A DNA stretch of 64,000 nt from Microbacterium sp. (lineage in GTDB: Bacteria; Actinomycetota; Actinomycetes; Actinomycetales; Microbacteriaceae): the NCBI RefSeq assembly GCF_031179285.1, contig NZ_JAPSHY010000010.1, positions 1 to 64,000 on the forward strand, given 5' to 3'. The translations under genes and the position numbers were made by a program. Shown in pieces: positions 46,072 through 54,902 of the stretch (position 1 is its first letter; the number at the start of each line of letters is the position of its first letter). Under the pieces are notes generated by a model. It was not told the origin of the DNA. It worked only from the letters and a program-made list of their open reading frames with translations, and did not search any database.

Positions 46072-46100
46072 AAGCTCCGTGCGCTTGCGCCGGAGCTTTT
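46072..46100 (+). promoter_or_regulatory. rplJL leader attenuator-like hairpin
   Basis: Within the rplJ leader, AAGCTCCG (46072-46079) pairs with CGGAGCTT (46091-46098) and is followed by TTTT. A near copy of the left arm, GAAGCTCTG at about 46026-46034, could pair with the same right arm and form an alternative structure. This resembles the L10 leader, in which L10-L7/L12 binding controls expression. Confidence 0.55.
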
Positions 46101-46186
46101 CTGTTGCACCGCTGCTGTTCTGCAGACGTGCGGTCGAGGTCGGAGCCTCACCACCGTGAGGTCCCTCGTACACATAAGGAGTGACC

Positions 46187-46675
46187 ATGGCGCAGAAGGA
46201 TGCATCGGTCGCCGAGCTCACGAAGTCATTCGAGAACTCGAACGCCGTCCTGCTGACCGAGTACCGCGGTCTGACGGTTGCCCAGCTCAAGGAGCTGCGC
46301 AACAGCATCCGTCAGGACGCCGAGTACGCCGTGGTGAAGAACACGCTGACCAAGATCGCCGCGAACAACGCGGGGATCAGTGCGCTGGACGACGACCTCA
46401 AGGGTCCGTCGGCTGTCGCGTTCGTGCACGGCGACTTCGTCGCCACCGCCAAGGCTCTGCGTGACTTCGCCAAGGCCAACCCGCTTCTGGTGATCAAGGC
46501 CGGCGTCTTCGAGGGCAACGCTCTCTCCGCCGACGAGGTCAACAAGTACGCCTCGCTCGAGAGCCGTGAGGTTCTGCTTGCGAAGGCTGCGGGCATGATG
46601 AAGGCGACGATGGGCAAGGCTGCGGCCACCATCGACGCGCTTCGCGAAAAGCTGGAGACCGCTGAGGCCGCGTAA
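46187..46675 (+). CDS. rplJ: 50S ribosomal protein L10
   Basis: A 162-residue base of the L7/L12 stalk and expected autogenous repressor of its own leader. Signature blocks are [17 protein letters not shown] and [10 protein letters not shown] in the N-terminal rRNA-binding domain; the C-terminal helix [16 protein letters not shown] binds L7/L12 dimers. AAGGAG (46176-46181) lies 5 nt before the ATG; the GTG at 46181 overlaps the SD and is rejected. Confidence 0.97.
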   Translation: MAQKDASVAELTKSFENSNAVLLTEYRGLTVAQLKELRNSIRQDAEYAVVKNTLTKIAANNAGISALDDDLKGPSAVAFVHGDFVATAKALRDFAKANPLLVIKAGVFEGNALSADEVNKYASLESREVLLAKAAGMMKATMGKAAATIDALREKLETAEAA

Positions 46676-46722
46676 GCGACCGGCGATCTTTTTCACAAAC
46701 CCCATCTATTAGGAGATACATC

Positions 46723-47106
46723 ATGGCGAAGCTCACCACCGAGGAGCTGCTCGAGCAGTTTGCCGGCCTGACCCTTGTCGAGCTCAACGACTTCGTGAAG
46801 GCGTTCGAGGAGAAGTTCGAGGTCACCGCTGCTGCCCCCGTCGCCGTCGCAGGCGCCGCCGGCGCTGGTGGCGCCGTCGAGGCCGAGGAGGAGAAGGACT
46901 CGTTCGACGTCATCCTCGAGGCTGCTGGCGACAAGAAGATCCAGGTCATCAAGACCGTTCGCGAGCTCACCTCGCTCGGTCTCGGCGAGGCCAAGGCCGT
47001 CGTCGACGGTGCTCCCAAGGCCGTCCTCGAGGGCGCCAACAAGGAGGCCGCCGAGAAGGCGAAGGCTGCTCTCGAAGAGGCAGGCGCAACGGTTACCCTC
47101 AAGTAA
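46723..47106 (+). CDS. rplL: 50S ribosomal protein L7/L12
   Basis: A 127-residue stalk protein. It has an N-terminal dimerisation domain ([30 protein letters not shown]), an Ala/Gly/Pro hinge (about residues 35-55) and a C-terminal factor-binding domain ([30 protein letters not shown]). It recruits EF-Tu, EF-G, IF2 and RF3. It lies 47 nt after rplJ with AGGAGA upstream. A strong terminator follows. Confidence 0.98.
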   Translation: MAKLTTEELLEQFAGLTLVELNDFVKAFEEKFEVTAAAPVAVAGAAGAGGAVEAEEEKDSFDVILEAAGDKKIQVIKTVRELTSLGLGEAKAVVDGAPKAVLEGANKEAAEKAKAALEEAGATVTLK

Positions 47107-47124
47107 TCGCGTCTCAGGATTCAC

Positions 47125-47154
47125 GAAGGCCCCGGGGTTCGCCCCGGGGCCTTC
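47125..47154. terminator. Bidirectional terminator after rplL
   Basis: A perfect 13-bp stem (47125-47137 with 47142-47154) with a TTCG tetraloop lies between convergent rplL and the LacI-family gene. Confidence 0.9.
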
Positions 47155-47188
47155 GTGCATCCGTGGAAGACAGCGCGGTTGCGGGATC

Positions 47189-48193
47189 TCAGCGGATCGG
47201 CGAGGTCGAGTTGCGCACCACGAGAGCGGATGCCGCCACCACGCGCTCGATGGCACCGTCCGGCCGTTCCAGCAGGCGACGCAGCAGCCGCACCGCCTCT
47301 CGGCCCTGCTCGCGCGGCTGCTGCCGGATTGTCGTCAGCGAGAACATCTCGGCGTGCTGGTGATCGTCGATGCCGACGACGCTCAGCTCGGTCGGCACGG
47401 CGATGCCCAGTCGTCGCGCGGCGATGATGGCCCCGATCGCCGCCTCATCGCAGACGCCGATGACAGCGCTCGGACGTCGCCGCCGATCGCCGAGCAGGTC
47501 GACGGACGCCTGATAGCCGCCGGGCATCGTCGGGGGAGAGGGCACGGCGTGCATGTGCGCGCCGAGTCCCGCCGCCTGCATCGCCTCGTGATAGCCCGCC
47601 AGCCGCCTGCCGTCGCCGAAACTGTGACCGTGCGACTCGGCGGAGCCGCCGATGAAACCGATGACGGTGTGCCCCAGATCGATGAGATGCTCGGTGGCGA
47701 TGCGAGCGGCTGCGGCGTCGTCGATCGACACCGTGCTCGAGCCCTCGCCGTACGCGCCGACGCTCACGAGCGGCCGCCCCAGCTGGAGCAGGCGATCGAG
47801 TTCGTCCGACCCGGGCTGGATGCCGGCAGCGATCAGTCCGTCGAATCGGCGCCGGGGCAGCACCGCGTCGAACACGGCGGAGCGCGTGTCGGACCCGTCG
47901 GGCGCGCTGTAGAGGGCGAGATCGTAGGCGTGCTCCAACAGCGCCCCCTGGATGCCCTCGATCAGCTCTGCGAAGAACCATCGCTCGACCGAGGGGACGA
48001 TCACCCCGACGGCGTGCGTGCGGCCGGTGGCCAGGCTGGTCGCCGTGGAATCCGCCACGTATGCCAGCTCACGTGCAGCATCCGCCACCCGGAGCCGCGT
48101 GCTCTCCGAGACGTAGCCGCGACCACTGAGGGCTCTGCTGGCCGTGGCTTTCGAGACTCCGGCACGGGCGGCGACATCCGCGATCGTGCTCAT
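47189..48193 (-). CDS. LacI family transcriptional regulator
   Basis: The 334-residue repressor has an N-terminal LacI HTH (MSTIADVAARAGVSKATASRALSG, with a hinge helix near residue 55) and a periplasmic-binding-protein-like sugar-sensing domain (VGVIVPSVERWFFAELIEG to the C-terminus). The ATG at 48193 follows GAGGAGG. It is divergent to a sugar ABC transporter operon and two LacI-type palindromes lie between, so it most likely represses that operon until the imported sugar binds. Confidence 0.94.
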   Translation of the reverse strand: MSTIADVAARAGVSKATASRALSGRGYVSESTRLRVADAARELAYVADSTATSLATGRTHAVGVIVPSVERWFFAELIEGIQGALLEHAYDLALYSAPDGSDTRSAVFDAVLPRRRFDGLIAAGIQPGSDELDRLLQLGRPLVSVGAYGEGSSTVSIDDAAAARIATEHLIDLGHTVIGFIGGSAESHGHSFGDGRRLAGYHEAMQAAGLGAHMHAVPSPPTMPGGYQASVDLLGDRRRRPSAVIGVCDEAAIGAIIAARRLGIAVPTELSVVGIDDHQHAEMFSLTTIRQQPREQGREAVRLLRRLLERPDGAIERVVAASALVVRNSTSPIR

Positions 48194-48263
48194 GAGTCCT
48201 CCTCGAAGACGGAGCGCGGCGTCGCGCACCGTGCACAGCGTAGCCGCAGCGGCGAGAAAAGGG

Positions 48264-48298
48264 AACCGGTTTCAGACAAGGGCGACGGGAGCGCTCCC
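48264..48298. promoter_or_regulatory. Two LacI-type operators upstream of the sugar ABC operon
   Basis: AACCGGTT (48264-48271) and GGGAGCGCTCCC (48287-48298) are perfect even palindromes with the central CG typical of LacI/GalR sites. They lie in the divergent gap, which otherwise holds about 190 bp of leader before the binding-protein gene. Confidence 0.7.
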
Positions 48299-48492
48299 AT
48301 GCCATGGAGATGCGGGCGGGCAATGGTTGCGAGCTTGTGACCAATCCCCATTGTGCCGGGATGCTCATGCCAAGTAGGTTGGCGTGGAATCGGTTCCCGA
48401 AACGATGCCGCCGCGCGGCTTCGGGTGCAGGACCGGCGCGGCCGACGGCCGCACCCCTGCGGGGAACGTGGAACTCGAAGAGGAGAAATCAC

Positions 48493-49815
48493 ATGGCACT
48501 GTCACAGCGACACCGGCGACTCGCGCCGCTCGCCCTTCTCGGCGTCACGGGCATCGCCCTGGCGGGATGTGGAGCTCCTGGTGCGCCCACCGGGGGAGGC
48601 GATGGCGGCGGCGACGGCGGAGACAACACCGTCACGATCTACGGCACCATCGTCGACGCCGAGGCGGAACTTCTTCAGGAGTCCTGGGCGGACTTCGAGA
48701 AGGAGAACGACATCGAGATCAAGTACGAGGGCAGCCAGGACTTCGAGACCCAGCTCGGCACCCGCGCGCAGGGCGGCAACCCGCCTGACATCGCGATCTT
48801 CCCGCAGCCGGGTCTGTTCGCCGACTACGCATCGCGTGACCTGCTGAAGCCGGCGCCCGACGCCGTCGAGGAGAACGCGAACGAGTACTGGACCGAGGGC
48901 TGGGTCGAGTTCGGCACGTACGAGGACGAGTTCTACGGCGCGCCGCTGATGGCCAGCGTCAAGGGCTGGGTCTGGTACTCGCCGACCAAGTTCGCCGAGT
49001 GGGGCGTCGAGGAGCCGACGAGCTGGGAAGAGCTGCTCACGCTCACCGAGACGATCAAGACCGCAAGCGGCCAGGCGCCGTGGTGTGCCGGCTTCGAGTC
49101 GGGCGTCGCGACCGGATGGCCCGGCACCGACTGGATCGAAGACCTCGTGCTGCGCAACGCCGGCCCTGACGTCTACGACCAGTGGGTCAAGAATGAGATC
49201 CCCTTCACCGACCCGCAGATCAAGGCGGCGTTCGACGCGACCGGCGAACTGCTGTTGAACCCGGAGTACGTCAACGGCGGCTTCGGTGACGTGCGCTCGA
49301 TCAACTCGACCGCATTCGGCGACGTCGCCGCGAAGGTTGCCAGCGGCGAGTGCGCACTGACCCACCAGGCGTCGTTCCTCTCGGGCTTCTTCCCCGAGGG
49401 CACCAACTTCGCCGAGGACGGCGACGTCTGGGCGTTCCTGCTGCCGAGCACCAGCCCGGACGAGACGCTCATCACGGGTGGCGGCGAGATCGTCGGCGCG
49501 TTCAGCGACTCCGAGGCGACGCAGAAGGTGCTCGAGTACCTCTCGAGCCCCGAGTGGGCGGACAGCCGTCTGGCGCTGGGTGGCGTGACGTCGGCCAACA
49601 AGGGCGTCAACCTCGACGTGGTCGAGGATCCGATCCTGCAGGAGTCCATCAAGCTCCTCCAGGACGACTCGGTGACGTTCCGCTTCGACGGTTCTGACCA
49701 GATGCCCGGTGCCGTCGGGTCCGGCACGTTCTGGAAGGGTATGGTCGCCTGGATCAACGGAACCTCGACGGACGAGGTGCTCACACAGATCCAGACCGGC
49801 TGGCCGTCCAGCTGA
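48493..49815 (+). CDS. Extracellular sugar-binding lipoprotein of ABC transporter
   Basis: A 440-residue solute-binding protein (family 1). The lipoprotein signal ends in LAGC with Cys near residue 26, then a Gly/Asp-rich linker leads into the type-1 fold (VTIYGTIVDAEAELLQESWADFEKEN, TRAQGGNPPDIAIFPQPG, SVKGWVWYSPTKF). Members bind alpha-glucosides and other oligosaccharides at the cell surface. AGGAG at 48481-48485 lies 7 nt before the ATG. It is the first gene of the transport operon; a hairpin follows it. Confidence 0.93.
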   Translation: MALSQRHRRLAPLALLGVTGIALAGCGAPGAPTGGGDGGGDGGDNTVTIYGTIVDAEAELLQESWADFEKENDIEIKYEGSQDFETQLGTRAQGGNPPDIAIFPQPGLFADYASRDLLKPAPDAVEENANEYWTEGWVEFGTYEDEFYGAPLMASVKGWVWYSPTKFAEWGVEEPTSWEELLTLTETIKTASGQAPWCAGFESGVATGWPGTDWIEDLVLRNAGPDVYDQWVKNEIPFTDPQIKAAFDATGELLLNPEYVNGGFGDVRSINSTAFGDVAAKVASGECALTHQASFLSGFFPEGTNFAEDGDVWAFLLPSTSPDETLITGGGEIVGAFSDSEATQKVLEYLSSPEWADSRLALGGVTSANKGVNLDVVEDPILQESIKLLQDDSVTFRFDGSDQMPGAVGSGTFWKGMVAWINGTSTDEVLTQIQTGWPSS

Positions 49816-49823
49816 TCGGATGA

Positions 49824-49852
49824 GGAGGGCCGCCCGATGGGCGGCCCTCCTT
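49824..49852 (+). terminator. Intra-operon terminator/attenuator after the binding-protein gene
   Basis: A perfect 12-bp stem (49824-49835 with 49839-49850) with a GAT loop and TT after it lies between the binding-protein and permease genes. It probably lowers permease relative to binding-protein expression. Confidence 0.75.
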
Positions 49853-49917
49853 CTCGCACCCGGACCGCGCACCGCCGCGCTCTCCGCTGATCAGCTCCGT
49901 CTCATGAAGGGGAATCC

Positions 49918-51057
49918 GTGAACGCTACTGTGTTCTTCCAATGGATCGGGGCGCTCCCGCCGATCCTCCAGGCTGTCGCCGTGGTCATCGCCTTCGCGGT
50001 GGTCGTGGTGGTGATCCTGCTTCTCGTCGACATCGCGCCGCGCAAGGGCGCGCTCTACACGGGCATCCGCCTCGCGATGTGCCTGCTCATCCCGCTCGCG
50101 GTGATGTGGTTCTTCAACTCGTACTACTGGGCGATGGGGGTCGCAGTCGCCGTCGGCGCGCTGTTCTTCTTCCTCGACTACCGCTCCCGTGCCGGAGCCG
50201 GATACCTCATCCAGCTGGTCGCCTTCATGGGGCCGGCGATGCTGCTGCTGCTCGCCGGGCTCATCCTGCCCTCGATCCAGACCGTGTACGCGTCGTTCTG
50301 GAACTCCACGGGCAACGACTTCGTCGGCTTCTCCAACTACCTCTGGATCTTCACGCAGTCCGACGGCGTCACCTCGGTGATCAACACGATCGTCTGGGTG
50401 CTGCTCGTGCCGACCATCTCCACGATGGTCGGGCTCGCCTACGCGGTCTTCATCGACCGCACCCGCGGCGAGAAGATCTACAAGCTGCTGGTCTTCATGC
50501 CGATGGCGATCTCGTTCGTCGGTGCCAGCATCATCTGGCGCTTCGTGTACGCCTATCGCGGTCCCGAGTTCGAGCAGATCGGCCTGCTCAACCAGATCCT
50601 GGTCTGGTTCGGCGGAGAACCGCAGCAGTTCCTGCTGAACAACCCATGGAACAACCTCGCCCTCATCGTGGTGCTGATCTGGGTGCAGACCGGTTTCGCG
50701 ATGGTGGTGCTCTCGGCATCCATCAAGGGCGTGCCTGCCGAGCTGCTGGAAGCGGCGGAACTCGACGGCGCGAACGCCTGGGAACGCTTCCGATCGGTGA
50801 CGATCCCGTCGATCCGCCCGGCACTCATCGTGGTGCTGACGACGATCTCGATCGCCTCCCTGAAGGTGTTCGACATCGTGCGGACGATGACCGGCGGAAA
50901 CTACGGCACGTCGGTTCTGGCGAATGAGATGTACACCCAGTTCTCCAAGTTCGAGGCGGGACGCAGCGCTGCGCTCTCCGTCATCCTGTTCATCCTGGTG
51001 CTGCCGATCGTCATCTACAACGCGCGCCAGATCAAGAAGCAGCGGGAGATCCGATGA
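49918..51057 (+). CDS. Sugar ABC transporter permease (AglF-like)
   Basis: A 379-residue membrane permease. The usual six-helix MalF-type core with the EAA loop EAAELDGANAWERFRSVTIPSIRP (about residues 278-300) is preceded by three to four extra N-terminal hydrophobic helices, as in alpha-glucoside AglF-type permeases. GTG start after AAGGGGA. Its stop overlaps the next start by 4 nt (ATGA). No ATPase gene is present; a shared MsiK-type ATPase elsewhere is expected. Confidence 0.92.
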   Translation: MNATVFFQWIGALPPILQAVAVVIAFAVVVVVILLLVDIAPRKGALYTGIRLAMCLLIPLAVMWFFNSYYWAMGVAVAVGALFFFLDYRSRAGAGYLIQLVAFMGPAMLLLLAGLILPSIQTVYASFWNSTGNDFVGFSNYLWIFTQSDGVTSVINTIVWVLLVPTISTMVGLAYAVFIDRTRGEKIYKLLVFMPMAISFVGASIIWRFVYAYRGPEFEQIGLLNQILVWFGGEPQQFLLNNPWNNLALIVVLIWVQTGFAMVVLSASIKGVPAELLEAAELDGANAWERFRSVTIPSIRPALIVVLTTISIASLKVFDIVRTMTGGNYGTSVLANEMYTQFSKFEAGRSAALSVILFILVLPIVIYNARQIKKQREIR

Positions 51058-52013
51058 CCGACACCGTGAAGTCAGAGACCGGCGCCAGCACGAGGTCGAT
51101 CACGACCGCCGGACGCTTCGAGGCCTCCGCCGGTCGAGCGCGCAAGCGCCTCAGCCGGCCATGGGCCACCGTCGCCTCGATCGTCATCGCAGTGCTGTGG
51201 ACCATGCCCACGCTGGGCCTGTTCATCTCGTCGTTCCGCGATCGGGACGCCATCGACAGCTCCGGCTGGTGGACGGTTTTCACCAACCCACAGCTGACGC
51301 TGGACAACTATGCGGCGGTGCTGCAGTCCGGCACGACGCAGCTGACGATCCTGGAGTCCTTCTTCAACTCGATCGTCATCACCATCCCGGCCACGATCAT
51401 CCCCCTGATGATCGCGGCGATGGCGGCGTACGCGTTCTCGTGGATCGAGTTCAAGGGGCGAAACGCGCTGTTCATCTTCGTGTTCGCGCTGCAGATCGTG
51501 CCGATCCAGATGGCTCTGGTGCCGCTGCTGTCGTCGTTCTCGCGGGGAATCAACCTGTTCGGTCTGCAGATCACGCTGGGGCTCGACGTCGCGGGCGGCT
51601 ATGCGCAGGTGTGGATCGCCCACACCATGTTCGCGCTGCCGCTGGCGATCTACCTGCTGCACAACTTCATGTCGGAGATCCCCGGCGAGATCATCGAGGC
51701 CGCACGCGTCGACGGAGCCTCCCGCGGACAGATCTTCTTCCGCGTGGTGCTGCCGCTAACGATGCCCGCCATCGCCTCGGTGGCGATCTTCCAGTTCCTC
51801 TGGGTCTGGAACGACCTGCTCGTCGCTCTGGTGTTCGCAGACGGCGCCGCTTCCCCGATCACGAAGGTGCTGGCCGAGATCACCGGTCGCGGCGAGGGAT
51901 GGTACCTGCTGACCGCCGGTGCCTTCGTGTCGATCATCGTTCCGCTGATCGTGTTCTTCGCTCTGCAGCGCTACTTCGTCCGGGGCCTGTTGGCAGGGTC
52001 GACCAAGGGCTGA
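51054..52013 (+). CDS. Carbohydrate ABC transporter permease (AglG/MalG-like)
   Basis: A 319-residue MalG-family permease with about six membrane helices. A cytoplasmic N-terminus of about 35 residues comes before helix 1, and the EAA loop is EAARVDGASRGQIFFRVVLPLTMP (about residues 221-244), where the ATPase docks. It is translationally coupled to the first permease. It is the last gene of the unit, followed by a long hairpin. Confidence 0.93.
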   Translation: MTDTVKSETGASTRSITTAGRFEASAGRARKRLSRPWATVASIVIAVLWTMPTLGLFISSFRDRDAIDSSGWWTVFTNPQLTLDNYAAVLQSGTTQLTILESFFNSIVITIPATIIPLMIAAMAAYAFSWIEFKGRNALFIFVFALQIVPIQMALVPLLSSFSRGINLFGLQITLGLDVAGGYAQVWIAHTMFALPLAIYLLHNFMSEIPGEIIEAARVDGASRGQIFFRVVLPLTMPAIASVAIFQFLWVWNDLLVALVFADGAASPITKVLAEITGRGEGWYLLTAGAFVSIIVPLIVFFALQRYFVRGLLAGSTKG

Positions 52014-52033
52014 TTTGCCGACCAGTGAGGCGA

Positions 52034-52076
52034 CGGATGCCGCGGCCGGGAAACACACCCCCGGCCGCGGCATCCG
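52034..52076 (+). terminator. Terminator of the sugar ABC operon
   Basis: A perfect 17-bp stem (52034-52050 with 52060-52076) and a 9-nt loop. No T tract. Confidence 0.8.
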
Positions 52077-52094
52077 CGCACGTACCCTGAAGGC

Positions 52095-53549
52095 ATGAAG
52101 TACGCCGAATCCATCATCGATCTCGTCGGTGACACCCCTCTGGTGAAGCTGCACCACGTCACCGAGGGCGTGGCGTGCACCGTGCTCGTGAAGCTCGAGT
52201 ACCTGAACCCCGGCGGATCGGCGAAGGACAGGATCGCGACGCGCATCATCGACGCCGCCGAGGCTGCCGGCGAACTCGCTCCCGGCGGCACGATCGTCGA
52301 GCCCACCAGCGGCAACACCGGGGTGGGTCTGGCGCTGGTGGCGCAGCAGCGCGGCTACCGGTGCGTCTTCGTGCTGCCCGACAAGGTCGGTGCCGACAAG
52401 ATCGACGTGCTGCGCGCCTACGGAGCCGAGGTCGTGGTGACGCCGACATCGGTACCGGCCGACAGCCCGGAGTCCTACTACAGCGTGAGCGACCGGCTGG
52501 CGCGCGATATCCCCGGTGCATTCAAGCCCAATCAGTACGAGAACCAGAATGGCCCGCGCAGCCACTATGAGACGACGGGTCCGGAGATCTGGCGTGACAC
52601 CGACGGCTCGGTGACGCACTTCGTCGCGGGCGTGGGCACCGGAGGGACGATCACGGGTACCGGGCGCTACCTGCGCGAGATCTCCGACGACCGGGTCCGC
52701 ATCATCGGAGTCGACCCGGAGGGAAGCGTCTACAGCGGCGGCACGGGGCGGCCGTACCTGGTCGAGGGCGTCGGCGAGGACATCTGGCCGGGCGCATACG
52801 ATCCGCAGGTGCCCCACGAGATCGTCGCGGTCAGCGACGCCGACGCCTTCGCGATGACGCGCCGGCTGGCCCGCGAGGAGGGGATCCTCGTCGGGGGATC
52901 CAGCGGGATGGCCGTGGTCGGCGCGCTCCGGGTGGCGCGATCGCTGCCGGCGGATGCGGTCATGGTCGTGCTGCTGCCCGACGGCGGTCGCGGGTACCTC
53001 GGCAAGATCTTCAACGACGGCTGGATGCGCTCTTACGGTTTCAGCGAGATCGACGAGGGCGAGACCGTCGCCGATGTGCTGAACGCCCGTGCGGCCCAGG
53101 CATCTCGAACGGCCGGCGTGCGTCTGCCCGACCTCGTGCACGCGCACCCGAGCGACACGGTGCTCGAGGCGATCGGCATGATGGCCGAGTACGGCGTCTC
53201 GCAGCTGGTCGTCCTCAGCGCCGAGCCGCCCGTCATGATGGGTGAGGTGCTCGGCACCGTCGATGAGAAGGGGCTGCTGGATCTCCTCTTCAGCGGCGAT
53301 GCGAAGCCGACCGACGCGGTCGGGGCCCACGCGGCGGAGCGGCTGCCCCTCATCGGCATCCATGCCCCTGTGGCGCAGGCGAGAGCGGCGCTCGCCGACG
53401 TCGATGCGCTGCTGGTCACCGAAGACGGCAAGCCGCACACCGTCCTCACCCGGCAGGACCTCCTCGCGTATCTGTCTGCCGGAGCGGCGGGCACGGCGTC
53501 TCGGGGCGTAACAGGAGGGGATGCCGCTGAAGCGGCAGTCGTAGGCTGA
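52095..53549 (+). CDS. Cystathionine beta-synthase
   Basis: PLP enzyme joining serine and homocysteine to cystathionine. The 484-residue product has a fold-type II catalytic domain (PLP lysine in GGSAKDRIATRI near residue 43, PTSGNTGVGLALVAQQRGY, GVGTGGTITGTGRY) followed by a C-terminal pair of CBS-type modules (about residues 345-460). GRGYLGKIFNDGWMRSYGF is typical for CBS rather than CysK. The ATG lies 6 nt after TACCCT (52083-52088). Paired with the next gene it forms the reverse transsulfuration route to cysteine. Confidence 0.94.
   Translation: MKYAESIIDLVGDTPLVKLHHVTEGVACTVLVKLEYLNPGGSAKDRIATRIIDAAEAAGELAPGGTIVEPTSGNTGVGLALVAQQRGYRCVFVLPDKVGADKIDVLRAYGAEVVVTPTSVPADSPESYYSVSDRLARDIPGAFKPNQYENQNGPRSHYETTGPEIWRDTDGSVTHFVAGVGTGGTITGTGRYLREISDDRVRIIGVDPEGSVYSGGTGRPYLVEGVGEDIWPGAYDPQVPHEIVAVSDADAFAMTRRLAREEGILVGGSSGMAVVGALRVARSLPADAVMVVLLPDGGRGYLGKIFNDGWMRSYGFSEIDEGETVADVLNARAAQASRTAGVRLPDLVHAHPSDTVLEAIGMMAEYGVSQLVVLSAEPPVMMGEVLGTVDEKGLLDLLFSGDAKPTDAVGAHAAERLPLIGIHAPVAQARAALADVDALLVTEDGKPHTVLTRQDLLAYLSAGAAGTASRGVTGGDAAEAAVVG
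53542..53547 (+). promoter_or_regulatory. Internal leaderless promoter for the metB-type gene
   Basis: TAGGCT overlaps the last codons and stop of the beta-synthase gene and lies exactly 6 nt before the next ATG, suggesting independent leaderless transcription in addition to read-through. Confidence 0.55.
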
Positions 53550-53553
53550 GGCC

Positions 53554-54708
53554 ATGTCCGACCACGCTTTCGCCACCCGAGCCATCCACGCCGGGCAGGA
53601 GTTCGACCCGACGACGGGTGCGATCATCCCGCCGATCTACCAGTCGTCCACGCATGTGCAGGACGGCATCGGCGGGTTCCGCGAGGGCTACGAATACAAC
53701 CGGGCGGGCAACCCCACGCGCTCCTCGCTGGAGACCCAGCTCGCCGCTCTCGAGGGTGGCCATGCCGCCCTGTCGTTCGCCTCGGGCCTCGCAGCGGAGG
53801 ATGCGCTGCTGCGCGGGCTGCTCGCCCCGGGTGACCACGTGCTGCTGGGCAATGACGTCTACGGCGGCACGTACCGCCTGCTGACGAAGGTGCTCGCACC
53901 GTGGGGGATCCAGACGACGACGGTCGAACTGGCCGATGCCGACGTCATCCGTGCCGCCCTTCGTCCCGAGACCAAGATCGTCTGGCTCGAGACGCCGAGC
54001 AACCCGCTGCTGAAGGTCATCGACATCGCACAGATCGCTGAGATCGGCCACGCGGCTGGCGCGGTCGTCGTCGTCGACAACACGTTCGCGTCGCCGGCGT
54101 TGCAGCAGCCGCTCTCGCTCGGCGCCGACCTCGTCGTGCACTCCACGACGAAGTATCTCGGCGGGCACTCGGATGTGTTGGGCGGAGCGGTGGTGTTCGC
54201 CGACGATCGATTTTTCGAGCAGGTGAAGTTCCAGCAGTTCGCCGTCGGAGCGGTCTCCGCCCCGCTGGATGCATGGCTCACGACACGCGGGATCAAGACG
54301 CTGGCGGTGCGGATGCGGCAGCACTCCGAGAACGCGCAGGCCATCGCCGAATGGGCGGCGGAACGCCCCGAGTTCGAGCAGGTTTTCTATCCGGGGCTCG
54401 CCGCCCACCCGGGCCATGAGGTCGCCGCACGGCAGATGAGCGGCTTCGGCGGGATGCTGTCGCTCGCACTGTCAGCCGGACCTGCCGCGGCGCGCGCGTT
54501 CGCGGAGTCGACCGAGTTGTTCCAGCTCGCCGAATCGCTCGGCGGCGTCGAGTCGCTGATCGGCTACCCGCCGGAGATGACGCACGCCTCCGTCCGCGGG
54601 ACGGCGCTCGCCGTGCCGGAGAACGTCGTACGGCTGTCGGTCGGCATCGAGGATGTCAGCGATCTCATCGCCGACCTGGAATCGGGTCTGCAGCGAGTCG
54701 CGCGCTGA
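53554..54708 (+). CDS. Cystathionine gamma-synthase/gamma-lyase (MetB type)
   Basis: A 384-residue Cys/Met metabolism PLP enzyme. ATRAIHAGQEFDPTTGAIIPPIYQSST, YNRAGNPTRSSLE, WLETPSNPLLKVIDI, VVDNTFASP and the PLP lysine in HSTTKYLGGHSDV are intact. Synthase and lyase cannot be told apart reliably from motifs; next to cystathionine beta-synthase, gamma-lyase activity (cystathionine to cysteine) is plausible, as in mycobacteria where the annotated metB is bifunctional. It starts 4 nt after the upstream stop. Confidence 0.92.
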   Translation: MSDHAFATRAIHAGQEFDPTTGAIIPPIYQSSTHVQDGIGGFREGYEYNRAGNPTRSSLETQLAALEGGHAALSFASGLAAEDALLRGLLAPGDHVLLGNDVYGGTYRLLTKVLAPWGIQTTTVELADADVIRAALRPETKIVWLETPSNPLLKVIDIAQIAEIGHAAGAVVVVDNTFASPALQQPLSLGADLVVHSTTKYLGGHSDVLGGAVVFADDRFFEQVKFQQFAVGAVSAPLDAWLTTRGIKTLAVRMRQHSENAQAIAEWAAERPEFEQVFYPGLAAHPGHEVAARQMSGFGGMLSLALSAGPAAARAFAESTELFQLAESLGGVESLIGYPPEMTHASVRGTALAVPENVVRLSVGIEDVSDLIADLESGLQRVAR

Positions 54709-54754
54709 CACCAGCCGCGGCCGCAGCGGCCGCCGGTCTTGGTCGGCGGTGCCA

Positions 54755-54800
54755 GGTCGAAAACGCACGTCGAAGAGCGCTCTGAGGTGCGTTTTCGACC
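54755..54800. repeat. Large hairpin repeat (REP-like)
   Basis: A 46-bp element: a 14-bp perfect inverted repeat GGTCGAAAACGCAC / GTGCGTTTTCGACC (54755-54768 and 54787-54800) encloses a second palindrome AGAGCGCTCT (54774-54783). It lies in the 194-bp gap after the metB-type gene. It may terminate transcription or be a dispersed REP-type repeat. Confidence 0.65.
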
Positions 54801-54902
54801 CCGCAGCGCACGGACGGTCGGGATCGAGCCGATAGCATTGATGCTTCCCCCAACGTCGAATCGATTCGACGTCGCACGCGCCCAGACACCGGAAGGACCG
54901 TC

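Noticed and set aside
52014..52094. Riboswitch upstream of the transsulfuration genes
   Set aside because: The gap is filled by a terminator hairpin and a leaderless promoter, leaving no 5' UTR for a riboswitch.
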